Shown piece by piece: positions 1 to 5,722 of a stretch of 5,722 nucleotides of DNA. The DNA is from Chloroflexota bacterium (GTDB lineage: Bacteria > Chloroflexota > UBA4733), in assembly GCA_023489405.1 (NCBI GenBank), contig JAMDCW010000132.1, forward strand, positions 1 to 5,722, given 5' to 3'. The position numbers and the translations under genes are program-made. Numbering within the stretch: position 1 is the first letter of the stretch; the number at the start of each line of letters is the position of its first letter. A model generated the notes under the pieces. The model had not been told where the DNA came from, did not search any database, and saw nothing but the letters and a program-made list of their open reading frames with translations.

Positions 1-1
1 C

Positions 2-283
2 GGCCCTGACGCCTCAGGAGCAGATTGGCTTGCCGATCGAGGAATATTCGCTACTGGGGCAGACACGATTACCTATGAGCGCTTCGATCCTCGGGTCAAT
101 CGACTTCCGGTCCACATACGTCTTATTCAGAAGGCTGGTATCCATATCCTTGAGAACTTGGACCTTGAAGGCCTCTCAGCGACGGGACACGTCGAGTTCC
201 TTTTCGTATGTCTACCGCTCACGTTTGTAGGCGCTACCGGTAGCCCCATCCGTCCCGTAGCAGTGCTGACGAAGCGGCAGTAG
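2..283 (+). CDS. Cyclase family protein (kynurenine formamidase-like metal hydrolase), C-terminal part
   Basis: An open frame enters from the left edge and stops at TAG 281-283, giving the last 93 residues of a protein whose start lies outside the window. They match, from memory of the family, the C-terminal half of cyclase / KynB-like metal-dependent hydrolases: a PVH motif (His at partial residue 38), GIHILENL (Glu at 51) and a terminal GATGSPIRPVA strand. In KynB a His and Glu at comparable places bind the catalytic metal, so these two are probably the distal ligands; the N-terminal HxGTHxDxP-type motif is off the window. Members hydrolyse amides or lactones, with N-formylkynurenine the best-known substrate, but many paralogues have unknown substrates, so none is assigned here. 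The gene converges on guaA with 12 bases between the stops. The family call is firm; the exact reaction is not. Confidence 0.85.
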   Translation, partial: GPDASGADWLADRGIFATGADTITYERFDPRVNRLPVHIRLIQKAGIHILENLDLEGLSATGHVEFLFVCLPLTFVGATGSPIRPVAVLTKRQ

Positions 284-295
284 TGCGACGGAAGC

Positions 296-1891
296 TTATT
301 CCCATTCGATCGTGGCCGGTGGTTTGGATGTTATGTCGTAGACGATGCGATTGATCTCAGGCACCTCATTAACGAGACGAGTAGCAAGTCGCATCTGGGT
401 TTGCGCTGGCAAGACGAGAGCTTCAGCCGTCATGAAATCTGTCGTACTGACCGCACGAATCGCGATGACGCTACCATATGTACGTCCGTCTCCCATCACG
501 CCGACGCTGCGCTGGTCGGTCAATACGGCAAAGTACTGACTCAACCGGTGAGCAATCGGACTATGTTCTAACTCCTCGCGCACAATCGCATCAGCACGGC
601 GCAGCACCGCTAAACGTCCGCGTGTCACTTCACCCAGGAGACGTACGGCGAGGCCTGGGCCAGGGAACGGTTGGCATTGTAGTATGCTTTCTGGTACTCC
701 TAATTCTCGACCGAGCTGGCGAACTTCGTCTTTGAATAGATAGCGCAGCGGCTCGATCAGCCGGAAGCGAAGGTCCTCCGGTAATCCGCCGACGTTATGG
801 TGGGTTTTGATTTTTCCTGCTGTCTGATGGCCAGTGGCACTCTCGATAACGTCTGGATAGAGTGTGCCCTGCACCAACCAAGGCACATCTCCCAGTGTCG
901 TGGCTTCATCTTCGAAGACCCGGATGAATGTCTCCCCGATACGGCGCCGTTTCTCTTCGGGGTCTACCACTCCGGCAAGTCTGCTGAGAAAGCGTTCACT
1001 GGCATCGACACAACGCAAGCTGGGACCGAGGAAGCTGCGTAGCGCCATAGTAGTTTCGTCAGCCTCATTGAGGCGCAGGAGGCCATTATTGATGAAGATA
1101 CACGTCAGTTGCTCACCGAGCGCACGGTAAGCAAGAGCGGCGGCGACCGTTGAATCGACGCCGCCGGATACTGCACAGATTGCCTGATCTTGAGCGACCA
1201 GTGCGCGAATCTCGGCAATACTTTCTTCGATGTACGTGCTCATGCGCCACGACGGCCGGCAACCGCAAATCTGGAAGAGGAAGTTACGCAGGACGGTTTT
1301 CCCGCGCAGGGTGTGGGTTACTTCGGGGTGGAACTGGACGCCATAGAGGCGGCGTTCCGGATCTCCCATTGCCGCTACAGAAGTGTTGGGGGTTGAAGCC
1401 AGGACACGAAAACCTGGCGGAGGCACTGCCACAAGATCTCCATGGCTCATCCACACCGTAAACGACTCAGGCATCCTAGCTAGTAGATCCTCCGAGCCCA
1501 TATGAGAAACCGTTGCCGGACCATATTCCTGGTGGTCGCCGCGATCTACACGTCCGCCAAGAACGTGAGCTATGAGATGCATGCCATAGCATATGCCTAG
1601 TACGGGGATCCCCGCATCGAATACCACCGGATCGATATCGGGAACGCCTGGATCGTAGACGCTGGCAGGCCCTCCAGAAAGGATGAGCCCGCGCGGCTTA
1701 CGTTCTTGGATAGCCTGCACTACTGCTGTATGAGGGACGATTTCCGAATAGACGTGGAGCTCCCGGATACGCCGTCCGATGAGATGTGTGTACTGGGAGC
1801 CGTAGTCCACAATGAGGATGCCATCGTGCATCTGGCGGCTTGGCGCGCCAGTGGAAGAGAGCGAACTCTGGACATCTACTTTCACCACCAT
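296..1891 (-). CDS. guaA: GMP synthase, glutamine-hydrolysing
   Basis: Converts XMP, ATP and glutamine to GMP in the cytosol, the last step of de novo GMP synthesis. The 531-residue protein is full length (the family is usually about 510-540). The N-terminal class I glutamine amidotransferase domain (about residues 23-210) has SGGPASVYD, the nucleophile Cys101 in GICYGMH, and His188/Glu190 in GVQFHPE. The ATP-pyrophosphatase domain follows, with P-loop SGGVDS at 242-247, FINNGLLR and QGTLYPDVIES. The C-terminal dimerisation/XMP-binding part ends in the typical KPPATIEWE. All key residues are present. The chosen ATG overlaps the end of purD by 10 bases, which suggests translational coupling; a GAAGGG lies about 13 bases upstream, a loose spacing. 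Homologues usually begin near Met21 (MHDGILIVDYGSQ, ATG at 1829-1831), but that codon has no visible ribosome-binding site, so about 20 polar N-terminal residues remain uncertain. Confidence 0.97.
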   Translation of the reverse strand: MVVKVDVQSSLSSTGAPSRQMHDGILIVDYGSQYTHLIGRRIRELHVYSEIVPHTAVVQAIQERKPRGLILSGGPASVYDPGVPDIDPVVFDAGIPVLGICYGMHLIAHVLGGRVDRGDHQEYGPATVSHMGSEDLLARMPESFTVWMSHGDLVAVPPPGFRVLASTPNTSVAAMGDPERRLYGVQFHPEVTHTLRGKTVLRNFLFQICGCRPSWRMSTYIEESIAEIRALVAQDQAICAVSGGVDSTVAAALAYRALGEQLTCIFINNGLLRLNEADETTMALRSFLGPSLRCVDASERFLSRLAGVVDPEEKRRRIGETFIRVFEDEATTLGDVPWLVQGTLYPDVIESATGHQTAGKIKTHHNVGGLPEDLRFRLIEPLRYLFKDEVRQLGRELGVPESILQCQPFPGPGLAVRLLGEVTRGRLAVLRRADAIVREELEHSPIAHRLSQYFAVLTDQRSVGVMGDGRTYGSVIAIRAVSTTDFMTAEALVLPAQTQMRLATRLVNEVPEINRIVYDITSKPPATIEWE

Positions 1892-3150
1892 GATGCGCCA
1901 ATGTCCCTTCGAAACTGTTTACCATGCCAGGAAATCTTCTCTGCGGCGGTATATGCTACACGATATGCAGCAGCAAGATCGAATCCAGTACCGGTGACGC
2001 AAAGCACCCGGCCACCAGCGGTTACCAACTGGTGATCCCGGAGAGCCGTACCAGCGTGGAAAACGAACGCATCGGATATTTGGACCGCCTCCTCTACGTG
2101 CTCAATTGGTATGCCGGCGTCATAATGGTCGGGATAACCATCTGATGCCAGCACTACTGAAACACATGCGCCTGCACGCATCCGTAGCGGTCGCGCAGGC
2201 AAACTTCCAGTAGCGGCGGCATAGAGCAAGGGCAGGAGATCTTCATCGAGAAGGGGCAGCAACGCCTCTGCTTCCGGATCACCGAAGCGCGCATTGAATT
2301 CCAACACTTTAGGGCCTTCGTTCGTCAGCATAACTCCGGCAAACAACGCACCGCGGAATGGACTACCCCGCCTTGCTAGCTCCTGTAAAACTGGACGGAA
2401 GATCTGTGATTCGACGGCATCGAGTGGAGGATCTTCGGCGCGGATAGCGGGTGCAATAACGCCCATGCCACCGGTATTCGGTCCACGATCTCCATCGAAT
2501 GCTCGTTTATGATCACGAGCAGGTGGAAAGAGCACAGTGCGTTCACCATCGCACAAAGCGATATAGGAACGTTCGTCACCTTCGAGGAACTGTTCAACGA
2601 TGGCTTTCTGTCCAGCAGCACCGAATTGACGGTGAACGAGCATTCTCTCGAGGACCGTTAAGGCTTCTTGCCGGCTGCTGGTGACTATAACTCCCTTGCC
2701 GTGGAAAAGGCCATCAGCTTTGACGACAATCCTACCTTCCGGCAAGGCGAGGACGTAGCGCTCTGCAGAGGTGAAATCTGAAAAGTCTGCTGAGATAGGA
2801 TAAGGAACGCCTACAGCCTCCATGACCTGTTTCGCAAAGTGCTTACTGCTCTCGACTCGTGCTGCCTGTTGACTTGGACCGAACACAGCAATTCTAGCAC
2901 GTGCAAGGGCGTCGCTCACCCCCAACGCCAGAGGATCTTCTGGCCCAACGACGACCATATCGATGTGCAAGCGTTGCGCCAACCCAAGAACCGCTGACGG
3001 ATCACTAGAATCAACTGGCTGACATTCGGCCAGGGAGGCAATTCCCGGATTACCTGGAGTGGCATAGAGTTTGGTCAAGAGGGGAGATTGGGCGATCTTC
3101 CAGCAGAGCGCGTGTTCGCGCCCGCCTGAGCCTATGACGAGCACTCGCAC
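1882..3150 (-). CDS. purD: Phosphoribosylamine-glycine ligase (GAR synthetase)
   Basis: Ligates glycine to 5-phosphoribosylamine with ATP, the second step of de novo purine synthesis. From GTG 3148-3150 the protein is 422 residues, close to the family norm of about 425. It starts with the canonical VRVLVIGSGGREHAL and has TPGNPG at 31-36, VGPEDPL at 68-74, the ATP-grasp segment KADG...GKG at 144-153, GDERSYIAL, RDHKRAFDGDRGPNTGGMG at 212-230 and FNARFGDPEAE at 286-295. It ends with the conserved FRRDIG. The frame stays open up to an in-frame GTG at 3232-3234, but GTG 3150 fits the family N terminus and has AGAAAGGA about 10 bases upstream, so the longer form is unlikely. The ATP-grasp loop reads GLFHGKG where GLAAGKG is usual. 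The stop lies inside guaA (10-base overlap), so the two are probably cotranscribed with purD first. Confidence 0.97.
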   Translation of the reverse strand: MRVLVIGSGGREHALCWKIAQSPLLTKLYATPGNPGIASLAECQPVDSSDPSAVLGLAQRLHIDMVVVGPEDPLALGVSDALARARIAVFGPSQQAARVESSKHFAKQVMEAVGVPYPISADFSDFTSAERYVLALPEGRIVVKADGLFHGKGVIVTSSRQEALTVLERMLVHRQFGAAGQKAIVEQFLEGDERSYIALCDGERTVLFPPARDHKRAFDGDRGPNTGGMGVIAPAIRAEDPPLDAVESQIFRPVLQELARRGSPFRGALFAGVMLTNEGPKVLEFNARFGDPEAEALLPLLDEDLLPLLYAAATGSLPARPLRMRAGACVSVVLASDGYPDHYDAGIPIEHVEEAVQISDAFVFHAGTALRDHQLVTAGGRVLCVTGTGFDLAAAYRVAYTAAEKISWHGKQFRRDIGASWW

Positions 3151-3160
3151 GCCAGTACTA

Positions 3161-3168
3161 TCCTTTCT
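3161..3168 (-). promoter_or_regulatory. Ribosome-binding site that decides the purD start
   Basis: Read on the minus strand, GAAAGGAT lies about 10 bases before the GTG at 3150. It supports GTG as the true purD start over the in-frame ATG at 3204 or GTG at 3234, which would add 18 or 28 residues that do not look like PurD. Confidence 0.6.
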
Positions 3169-3181
3169 GTCTCCTGACGCG

Positions 3182-3199
3182 AGTATACCCCGGAGGTAT
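3182..3199 (-). promoter_or_regulatory. Candidate purD -10 element with overlapping inverted repeat
   Basis: The minus strand reads TATACT at 3187-3182, five of six matches to the bacterial -10 consensus, about 32 bases before the purD GTG. That would leave a short leader containing the ribosome-binding site. No convincing -35 is seen 16-18 bases upstream. A 5-bp perfect inverted repeat, ATACC-N5-GGTAT (3185-3189 and 3195-3199), overlaps the -10 and could be an operator half-site pair or chance. Seen directly: the bases. Inferred: any promoter or operator role. Confidence 0.3.
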
Positions 3200-3235
3200 G
3201 GCATCCCCCTGTCTCTCACTGCACAATCAGACACA

Positions 3236-3268
3236 AAAGGAGCGGGCCAGAGACGATGCTCTGGCCCG
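3236..3268 (-). terminator. Putative intrinsic terminator after the hydrolase-fold gene
   Basis: A perfect 10-bp GC-rich stem, CGGGCCAGAG pairing with CTCTGGCCCG (3243-3252 and 3259-3268), closes a 6-base loop. On the minus strand it is followed by CTCCTTTTG, a short imperfect T tract; on the plus strand no T run follows. It sits about 160 bases beyond the stop of the 3431-4603 gene and upstream of the candidate purD promoter, where it would separate two minus-strand transcripts. The weak T tract and the distance from the stop lower confidence; an attenuator-like leader structure is the alternative if transcription starts farther upstream. Confidence 0.5.
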
Positions 3269-3373
3269 GGTGCAGGCTCGCCTCGCCGTGGGTCGAGGAG
3301 GGTCGGGGTAGGGAGGATCTACCTGTACCACTTTGTACTCTACGAACCAAACATCAGAAAAAGGTGAAGGAGT

Positions 3374-3532
3374 ATGCCCAGAGAAGTAAAGAAACAGGAA
3401 GTTTATGGTAATCGGAGCACCGCGGGCCGATCAGGTCTGTTCTCTGGCAGTGCGATCTTGCGGAGTGACACTACGCGCTTGCTCCCGCTGTCGACGGCGC
3501 ATAGTATGCTGTCCGCCAGGGCCACCGGGTAA
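3374..3532 (+). CDS. Possible small protein, antisense to the hydrolase-fold gene 3' end
   Basis: An ATG at 3374 opens a 52-codon frame ending in TAA at 3530-3532. Just upstream is AAAAAGGTGAAGGAGT, whose AGGTGA sits about 6 bases before the ATG and resembles a ribosome-binding site. The product starts MPREVKKQEVYGNR, basic at the N terminus, with no transmembrane segment and no domain I recognise. The first 19 codons are intergenic; the rest is antisense to the last 34 codons of the 3431-4603 gene, which encode that protein's polar tail. Short frames on the antisense strand often arise by chance, and no promoter is evident, so this is a low-confidence candidate. Confidence 0.2.
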   Translation: MPREVKKQEVYGNRSTAGRSGLFSGSAILRSDTTRLLPLSTAHSMLSARATG

Positions 3533-4603
3533 GATTTCCAGCCAATCACGGAGCTGCTGTTCGCATTCTACGCTGCGCTCCAATGGTCCCCACAAGCTTG
3601 ACGTAGCGAGCTCGGCGACAACTGATGCTGACTGGTCATGATCACGGGGAGGTAATGTGGGGAAAGTGCGGCGTTTACTATGGAGTACGAGCAATGATAG
3701 CGGAGCTGTCTGAAGTGCCTCCGTAGGGTTGAAGTCGCTGAATGCCGTGATATAGGCCAGCACCGTCCGCGGTGAGAGACTCAACCACGAACGTACTACA
3801 AGGTCCAACTGACCTCTGCTCTCCCGGCCGCCAAAGGATAACAGCGCTGTTACAAGGTGGCCTAAGCCTGACCAGTATACCAAGCGCTGGAGTGCAACAA
3901 TCAGCGGGCTGACGGCAGCAGCGAAGCGTAGAAGCGCGGGGGGACGGCCAAGACTTGTCATTGGGGTATCGATAAGGACTAGGCCGATCAGCCGGCGCTG
4001 CGTAAGATCGGGGAACAAACGACAAAACTGGAGAGCAATGAACCCCCCGACGCCGAGCCCTGTTAGGACAATGCGACGGCCGCCTTCTTGTTCAATGACG
4101 TCGCGAAGGCAGTGGGCGAGCGAATCCAAGGATACTGGAGCGGTCAGTTTGCCTGATTTACCAACACCAGGGAGATCCCAGGTAATGAGGCGTCCTAGTC
4201 GTTCCAACCGCCGGGATTTCTTGAGGTAATGCCACACATCACTAGTCACTTCCCAACCTTGACAGAAGAGAAGAGAGAACTCTTCGCGTGGTCCAAGGGT
4301 ATCCACGAAAATGGTGTGGTGATCGCGGGTAGTGATCGTGTGGGCGCGTACGCTTGTGCTGCGCCGTGGCTCTTCTCCGGCGGGACGCCGGAACAGGAGA
4401 ACCACTCTCCGACCGAGAAGCAGTATGAAGAGCAGCACTGCCGCTACACCGAGCACCGGCAATGCCAGGAGATGATTGGCTACTTCAATGACAATGCCTA
4501 GGTCGAGAAGGATGAGGATGAGACAACCCAATGGTAACCAGAAAGCCAGAAGAAAAGCTAGTGCCACTGTCATCCTTTCTCTGCATCTCCACCAGGCGGC
4601 CAT
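3431..4603 (-). CDS. Membrane-anchored alpha/beta-hydrolase-fold protein, apparently lacking the catalytic triad
   Basis: A 390-residue protein. Residues about 12-40 and 44-64 form two hydrophobic helices joined by a very short turn. Basic residues on both sides (RCRER before, RR and FRR after) predict a hairpin anchor with the main domain in the cytoplasm. Residues about 85-358 follow the alpha/beta-hydrolase pattern: CQGWEVTSDVW at 114-124 for the usual HGxxxxxxxW, WDLPGVGKSG at 142-151, the nucleophile-elbow segment VLTGLGVGG at 179-187, LVLIDTP at 208-214 and a C-terminal LRDWL. The elbow Ser is Gly184 (codon GGC, 4052-4054). The acid-bearing strand reads LLVLHSKRR with Arg311 where Asp is expected, and the position of the usual GH motif reads SLWGPLER. 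It is therefore probably not a classical serine hydrolase. The 34-residue tail is polar and rich in Arg and Gln. An alternative start is Met11 (4573). The molecular role is unknown; fold assignment is good. Confidence 0.85.
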   Translation of the reverse strand: MAAWWRCRERMTVALAFLLAFWLPLGCLILILLDLGIVIEVANHLLALPVLGVAAVLLFILLLGRRVVLLFRRPAGEEPRRSTSVRAHTITTRDHHTIFVDTLGPREEFSLLFCQGWEVTSDVWHYLKKSRRLERLGRLITWDLPGVGKSGKLTAPVSLDSLAHCLRDVIEQEGGRRIVLTGLGVGGFIALQFCRLFPDLTQRRLIGLVLIDTPMTSLGRPPALLRFAAAVSPLIVALQRLVYWSGLGHLVTALLSFGGRESRGQLDLVVRSWLSLSPRTVLAYITAFSDFNPTEALQTAPLSLLVLHSKRRTFPTLPPRDHDQSASVVAELATSSLWGPLERSVECEQQLRDWLEILPGGPGGQHTMRRRQREQARSVTPQDRTAREQT

Positions 4604-4763
4604 TCTCGACCAATCCTATAGAGATATCAGGAGTGATACTATCCAGTATGGTAGCGAGAGCAGGCGCGGTTGAGCAAAGTTTTAGAATACCGATCACGCC
4701 GTGGAAGTGGAACTAGTTACTGCCAGACAGGAACTCTACGTGAGCTTATCGGAGCCAAGTACT
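4604..4763. promoter_or_regulatory. Divergent promoter region between the hydrolase-fold gene and the guanylyltransferase gene
   Basis: These 160 bases must hold the 5' signals of both divergent genes. An inverted repeat ATACT-ATCC-AGTAT lies at 4636-4649 and a GATATC palindrome at 4623-4628. On the minus strand AGGATT precedes the ATG at 4603 by about 9 bases. On the plus strand, TTGAGC and TAGAAT near 4671-4689 resemble promoter hexamers, but their spacing to each other is wrong, so I call no specific promoter. The general role follows from gene arrangement. Confidence 0.5.
4751..4754 (+). promoter_or_regulatory. Ribosome-binding site for the guanylyltransferase gene
   Basis: GGAG lies 9 bases before the ATG at 4764 and fixes the start just ahead of the conserved GGGGTRLWP motif. 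Confidence 0.6.
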
Positions 4764-5722
4764 ATGTCTGAAGTGTACTGTGCCGTGATTGCTGGTGGTG
4801 GGGGAACACGCCTCTGGCCCAAATCGCGGCGACGCACTCCGAAGCAGTTGCTCGCCCTGCGAGGCAATGCTTCGCTATTTCAACAAGCGGCGGAGCGTGT
4901 CGAGCCGCTGTGTACCTCTGAGCGCCTCTATGTTGTCACCTCCCAAGAGCTTGCACCGACGATGCGGCAGCTTCTTCCTCGAATAGCAGTGGATCAGGTT
5001 ATCGCTGAGCCAATGCCGCGCCAGACGGCTCTCGCTATCGGCCTGGCCGCTGTAACAATCCATCGCCGGGACCCTCGGGCTGTTCTTGTGACGGTAGGAG
5101 CTGATCACCTTATTGCCGATGTCGACGGATTCCGGCGCTGTCTGAAGATTGGCATTGCTGCTGCTCAAGCTGGCGATCACTTGATCACCATTGGTGTCGT
5201 TCCCACGAGTCCCCACACCGGTTACGGCTACATCGAAGCTGGCAGTGAGCTTCTGATGATCAACGGTACACCCATCTACTCCGTCGATAGCTTCAAGGAG
5301 AAACCCGATCGCCACCTTGCTGAGCGGTATCTCCAGCAAGGTGGTTACTACTGGAATACCAACTACTTCGTCTGGAAGGTGGAGACACTCCTCGAGGCTT
5401 TTCGGGAGTGCGCTCCTCTGAGCTATGAAGGATTATGCCATATAGAAGAGGCTCTCGGTACACCACGAGCGGCGGAGGTGAGCGAGCACGTCTTTAAATC
5501 GTTACCGGCTGATCCCATCGACACCGCTATTTTGGAACGGGCCTCGAACATCCTTGTCGTCCCCGCCTCATTCGATTGGGTAGATGTTGGCAATTGGAAT
5601 GACATGTACATCGTGGCTGAAGAGCACGAACACAACCACATCGTTGGTGATGGGACGGGTATGGTACTTTTTGAGGGGAGCGAAGGATGCCTCGTCCATC
5701 GAGATAATCGTTTGGTAGCGCT
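4764..5722 (+). CDS. manC: Mannose-1-phosphate guanylyltransferase (GDP-mannose pyrophosphorylase), 3' end outside window
   Basis: Makes GDP-mannose from mannose-1-phosphate and GTP in the cytosol, supplying mannosyl donors for exopolysaccharide, lipoglycan or protein glycosylation. The frame runs 319 codons to the window edge without a stop. The N terminus carries the nucleotidyltransferase signature GGGGTRLWPKSRRRTPKQLL at 11-30. Further motifs are EPMPRQTALAIG at 82-93 (family EPxxRNTAPAI), GADHLI at 113-118 (usually PADHxI), TGYGYIE at 152-158, FKEKPD at 177-182, YYWNTNYFVWK at 195-205 and FDWVDVGNW at 270-278. These set the family firmly and favour a mannose rather than a glucose-1-phosphate enzyme. 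Whether it is the roughly 350-residue single-domain form or the longer form fused to a phosphomannose isomerase domain cannot be seen. It is transcribed divergently from the membrane hydrolase-fold gene. The symbol is by function; orthologous genes are also called manC, rfbM or cpsB. Confidence 0.93.
   Translation, partial: MSEVYCAVIAGGGGTRLWPKSRRRTPKQLLALRGNASLFQQAAERVEPLCTSERLYVVTSQELAPTMRQLLPRIAVDQVIAEPMPRQTALAIGLAAVTIHRRDPRAVLVTVGADHLIADVDGFRRCLKIGIAAAQAGDHLITIGVVPTSPHTGYGYIEAGSELLMINGTPIYSVDSFKEKPDRHLAERYLQQGGYYWNTNYFVWKVETLLEAFRECAPLSYEGLCHIEEALGTPRAAEVSEHVFKSLPADPIDTAILERASNILVVPASFDWVDVGNWNDMYIVAEEHEHNHIVGDGTGMVLFEGSEGCLVHRDNRLVA

Larger units (their letters stand above)
3151..3430. 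other. Intergenic region between the hydrolase-fold gene and purD
   Basis: These 280 bases separate two minus-strand genes. They hold the purD ribosome-binding site and candidate -10, the strong hairpin at 3243-3268, a second small hairpin (CCTCG/CGAGG arms within 3281-3298), a purine-rich plus-strand stretch at about 3357-3404 and the start of a small plus-strand ORF at 3374. I recognise no riboswitch consensus or RNA gene here. Confidence 0.6.

Noticed and set aside
233..244. Perfect 12-base palindrome GCTACCGGTAGC near the convergent gene ends, considered as a terminator
   Set aside because: It lies within the conserved Gly-Ala-Thr-Gly-Ser codons of the cyclase gene, has no loop and no T run after it; the coding motif explains it.
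1706..2035. Plus-strand 109-codon frame across guaA and purD
   Set aside because: It is antisense to conserved codons of two essential genes, with no family resemblance and no start signal; a shadow frame.
3151..3234. Longer purD start at GTG 3234 or ATG 3204
   Set aside because: It adds residues not seen in PurD, while GTG 3150 has a ribosome-binding site and gives the standard N terminus.
3227..3430. Minus-strand open frame through the intergenic region (containing VEYKVVQVDPPYPDPP)
   Set aside because: No ATG and only internal GTG starts without a ribosome-binding site. The proline/arginine-rich content follows from GC-rich DNA, and it crosses the hairpin.
3431..4603. Hydrolase-fold gene as a frameshifted pseudogene
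   Set aside because: Domain order is continuous in a single frame from the anchor to the C-terminal LRDWL with normal spacing, so loss of the triad is by substitution and not by frame disruption.
4485..4697. Minus-strand 70-codon frame across the hydrolase-fold start
   Set aside because: It overlaps the first transmembrane segment of the real gene in another frame, is rich in Ser/His/Pro and lacks any recognisable domain.
4875..5339. Minus-strand 154-codon frame opposite the guanylyltransferase gene
   Set aside because: It is antisense to conserved guanylyltransferase motifs and its product resembles no protein family.
1..5722. CRISPR array, tRNA, rRNA, insertion sequence ends, or toxin-antitoxin or defence cassette
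   Set aside because: No repeated spacer pattern, cloverleaf, transposase motif or terminal inverted repeats were seen on either strand.

Overview
The window is bacterial chromosomal DNA: compact genes, Shine-Dalgarno-like sites, a GTG start, and GC by eye around the mid-50s per cent. It holds housekeeping genes plus one accessory gene. Codon use and protein flavour would fit a thermophilic Chloroflexota (Thermomicrobia-like) bacterium, but this is only an impression; nothing in the window fixes the taxonomy.

Layout. At the left edge the last 93 codons of a cyclase / kynurenine-formamidase-like metal hydrolase run rightward (2-283) and end 12 bases from the convergent 3' end of guaA. guaA (GMP synthetase, 296-1891) and purD (GAR synthetase, 1882-3150, GTG start) lie on the minus strand, overlap by 10 bases and probably form one translationally coupled purine operon. 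The 280-base gap upstream of purD holds a putative minus-strand terminator hairpin, a candidate -10 with an inverted repeat, and a small plus-strand ORF. Next on the minus strand is a 390-residue membrane-anchored alpha/beta-hydrolase-fold protein (3431-4603). A 160-base divergent promoter region (4604-4763) separates it from the rightward gene for mannose-1-phosphate guanylyltransferase (4764 to beyond the edge).

How the genes relate. PurD acts early and GuaA last on the route to GMP. The guanylyltransferase consumes GTP to make GDP-mannose for glycans. Sharing guanine nucleotides may be only neighbourhood coincidence.

The most unusual item is the hydrolase-fold protein. It has a two-helix N-terminal membrane hairpin, and by motif alignment all three catalytic-triad positions are replaced although the frame is open for 390 codons, so it looks like a membrane-tethered pseudoenzyme. 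Its 34-residue polar tail coincides almost exactly with an antisense 52-codon ORF that has its own ribosome-binding-like sequence. I see no CRISPR array, tRNA, rRNA, insertion sequence or clear novel multi-gene system here.
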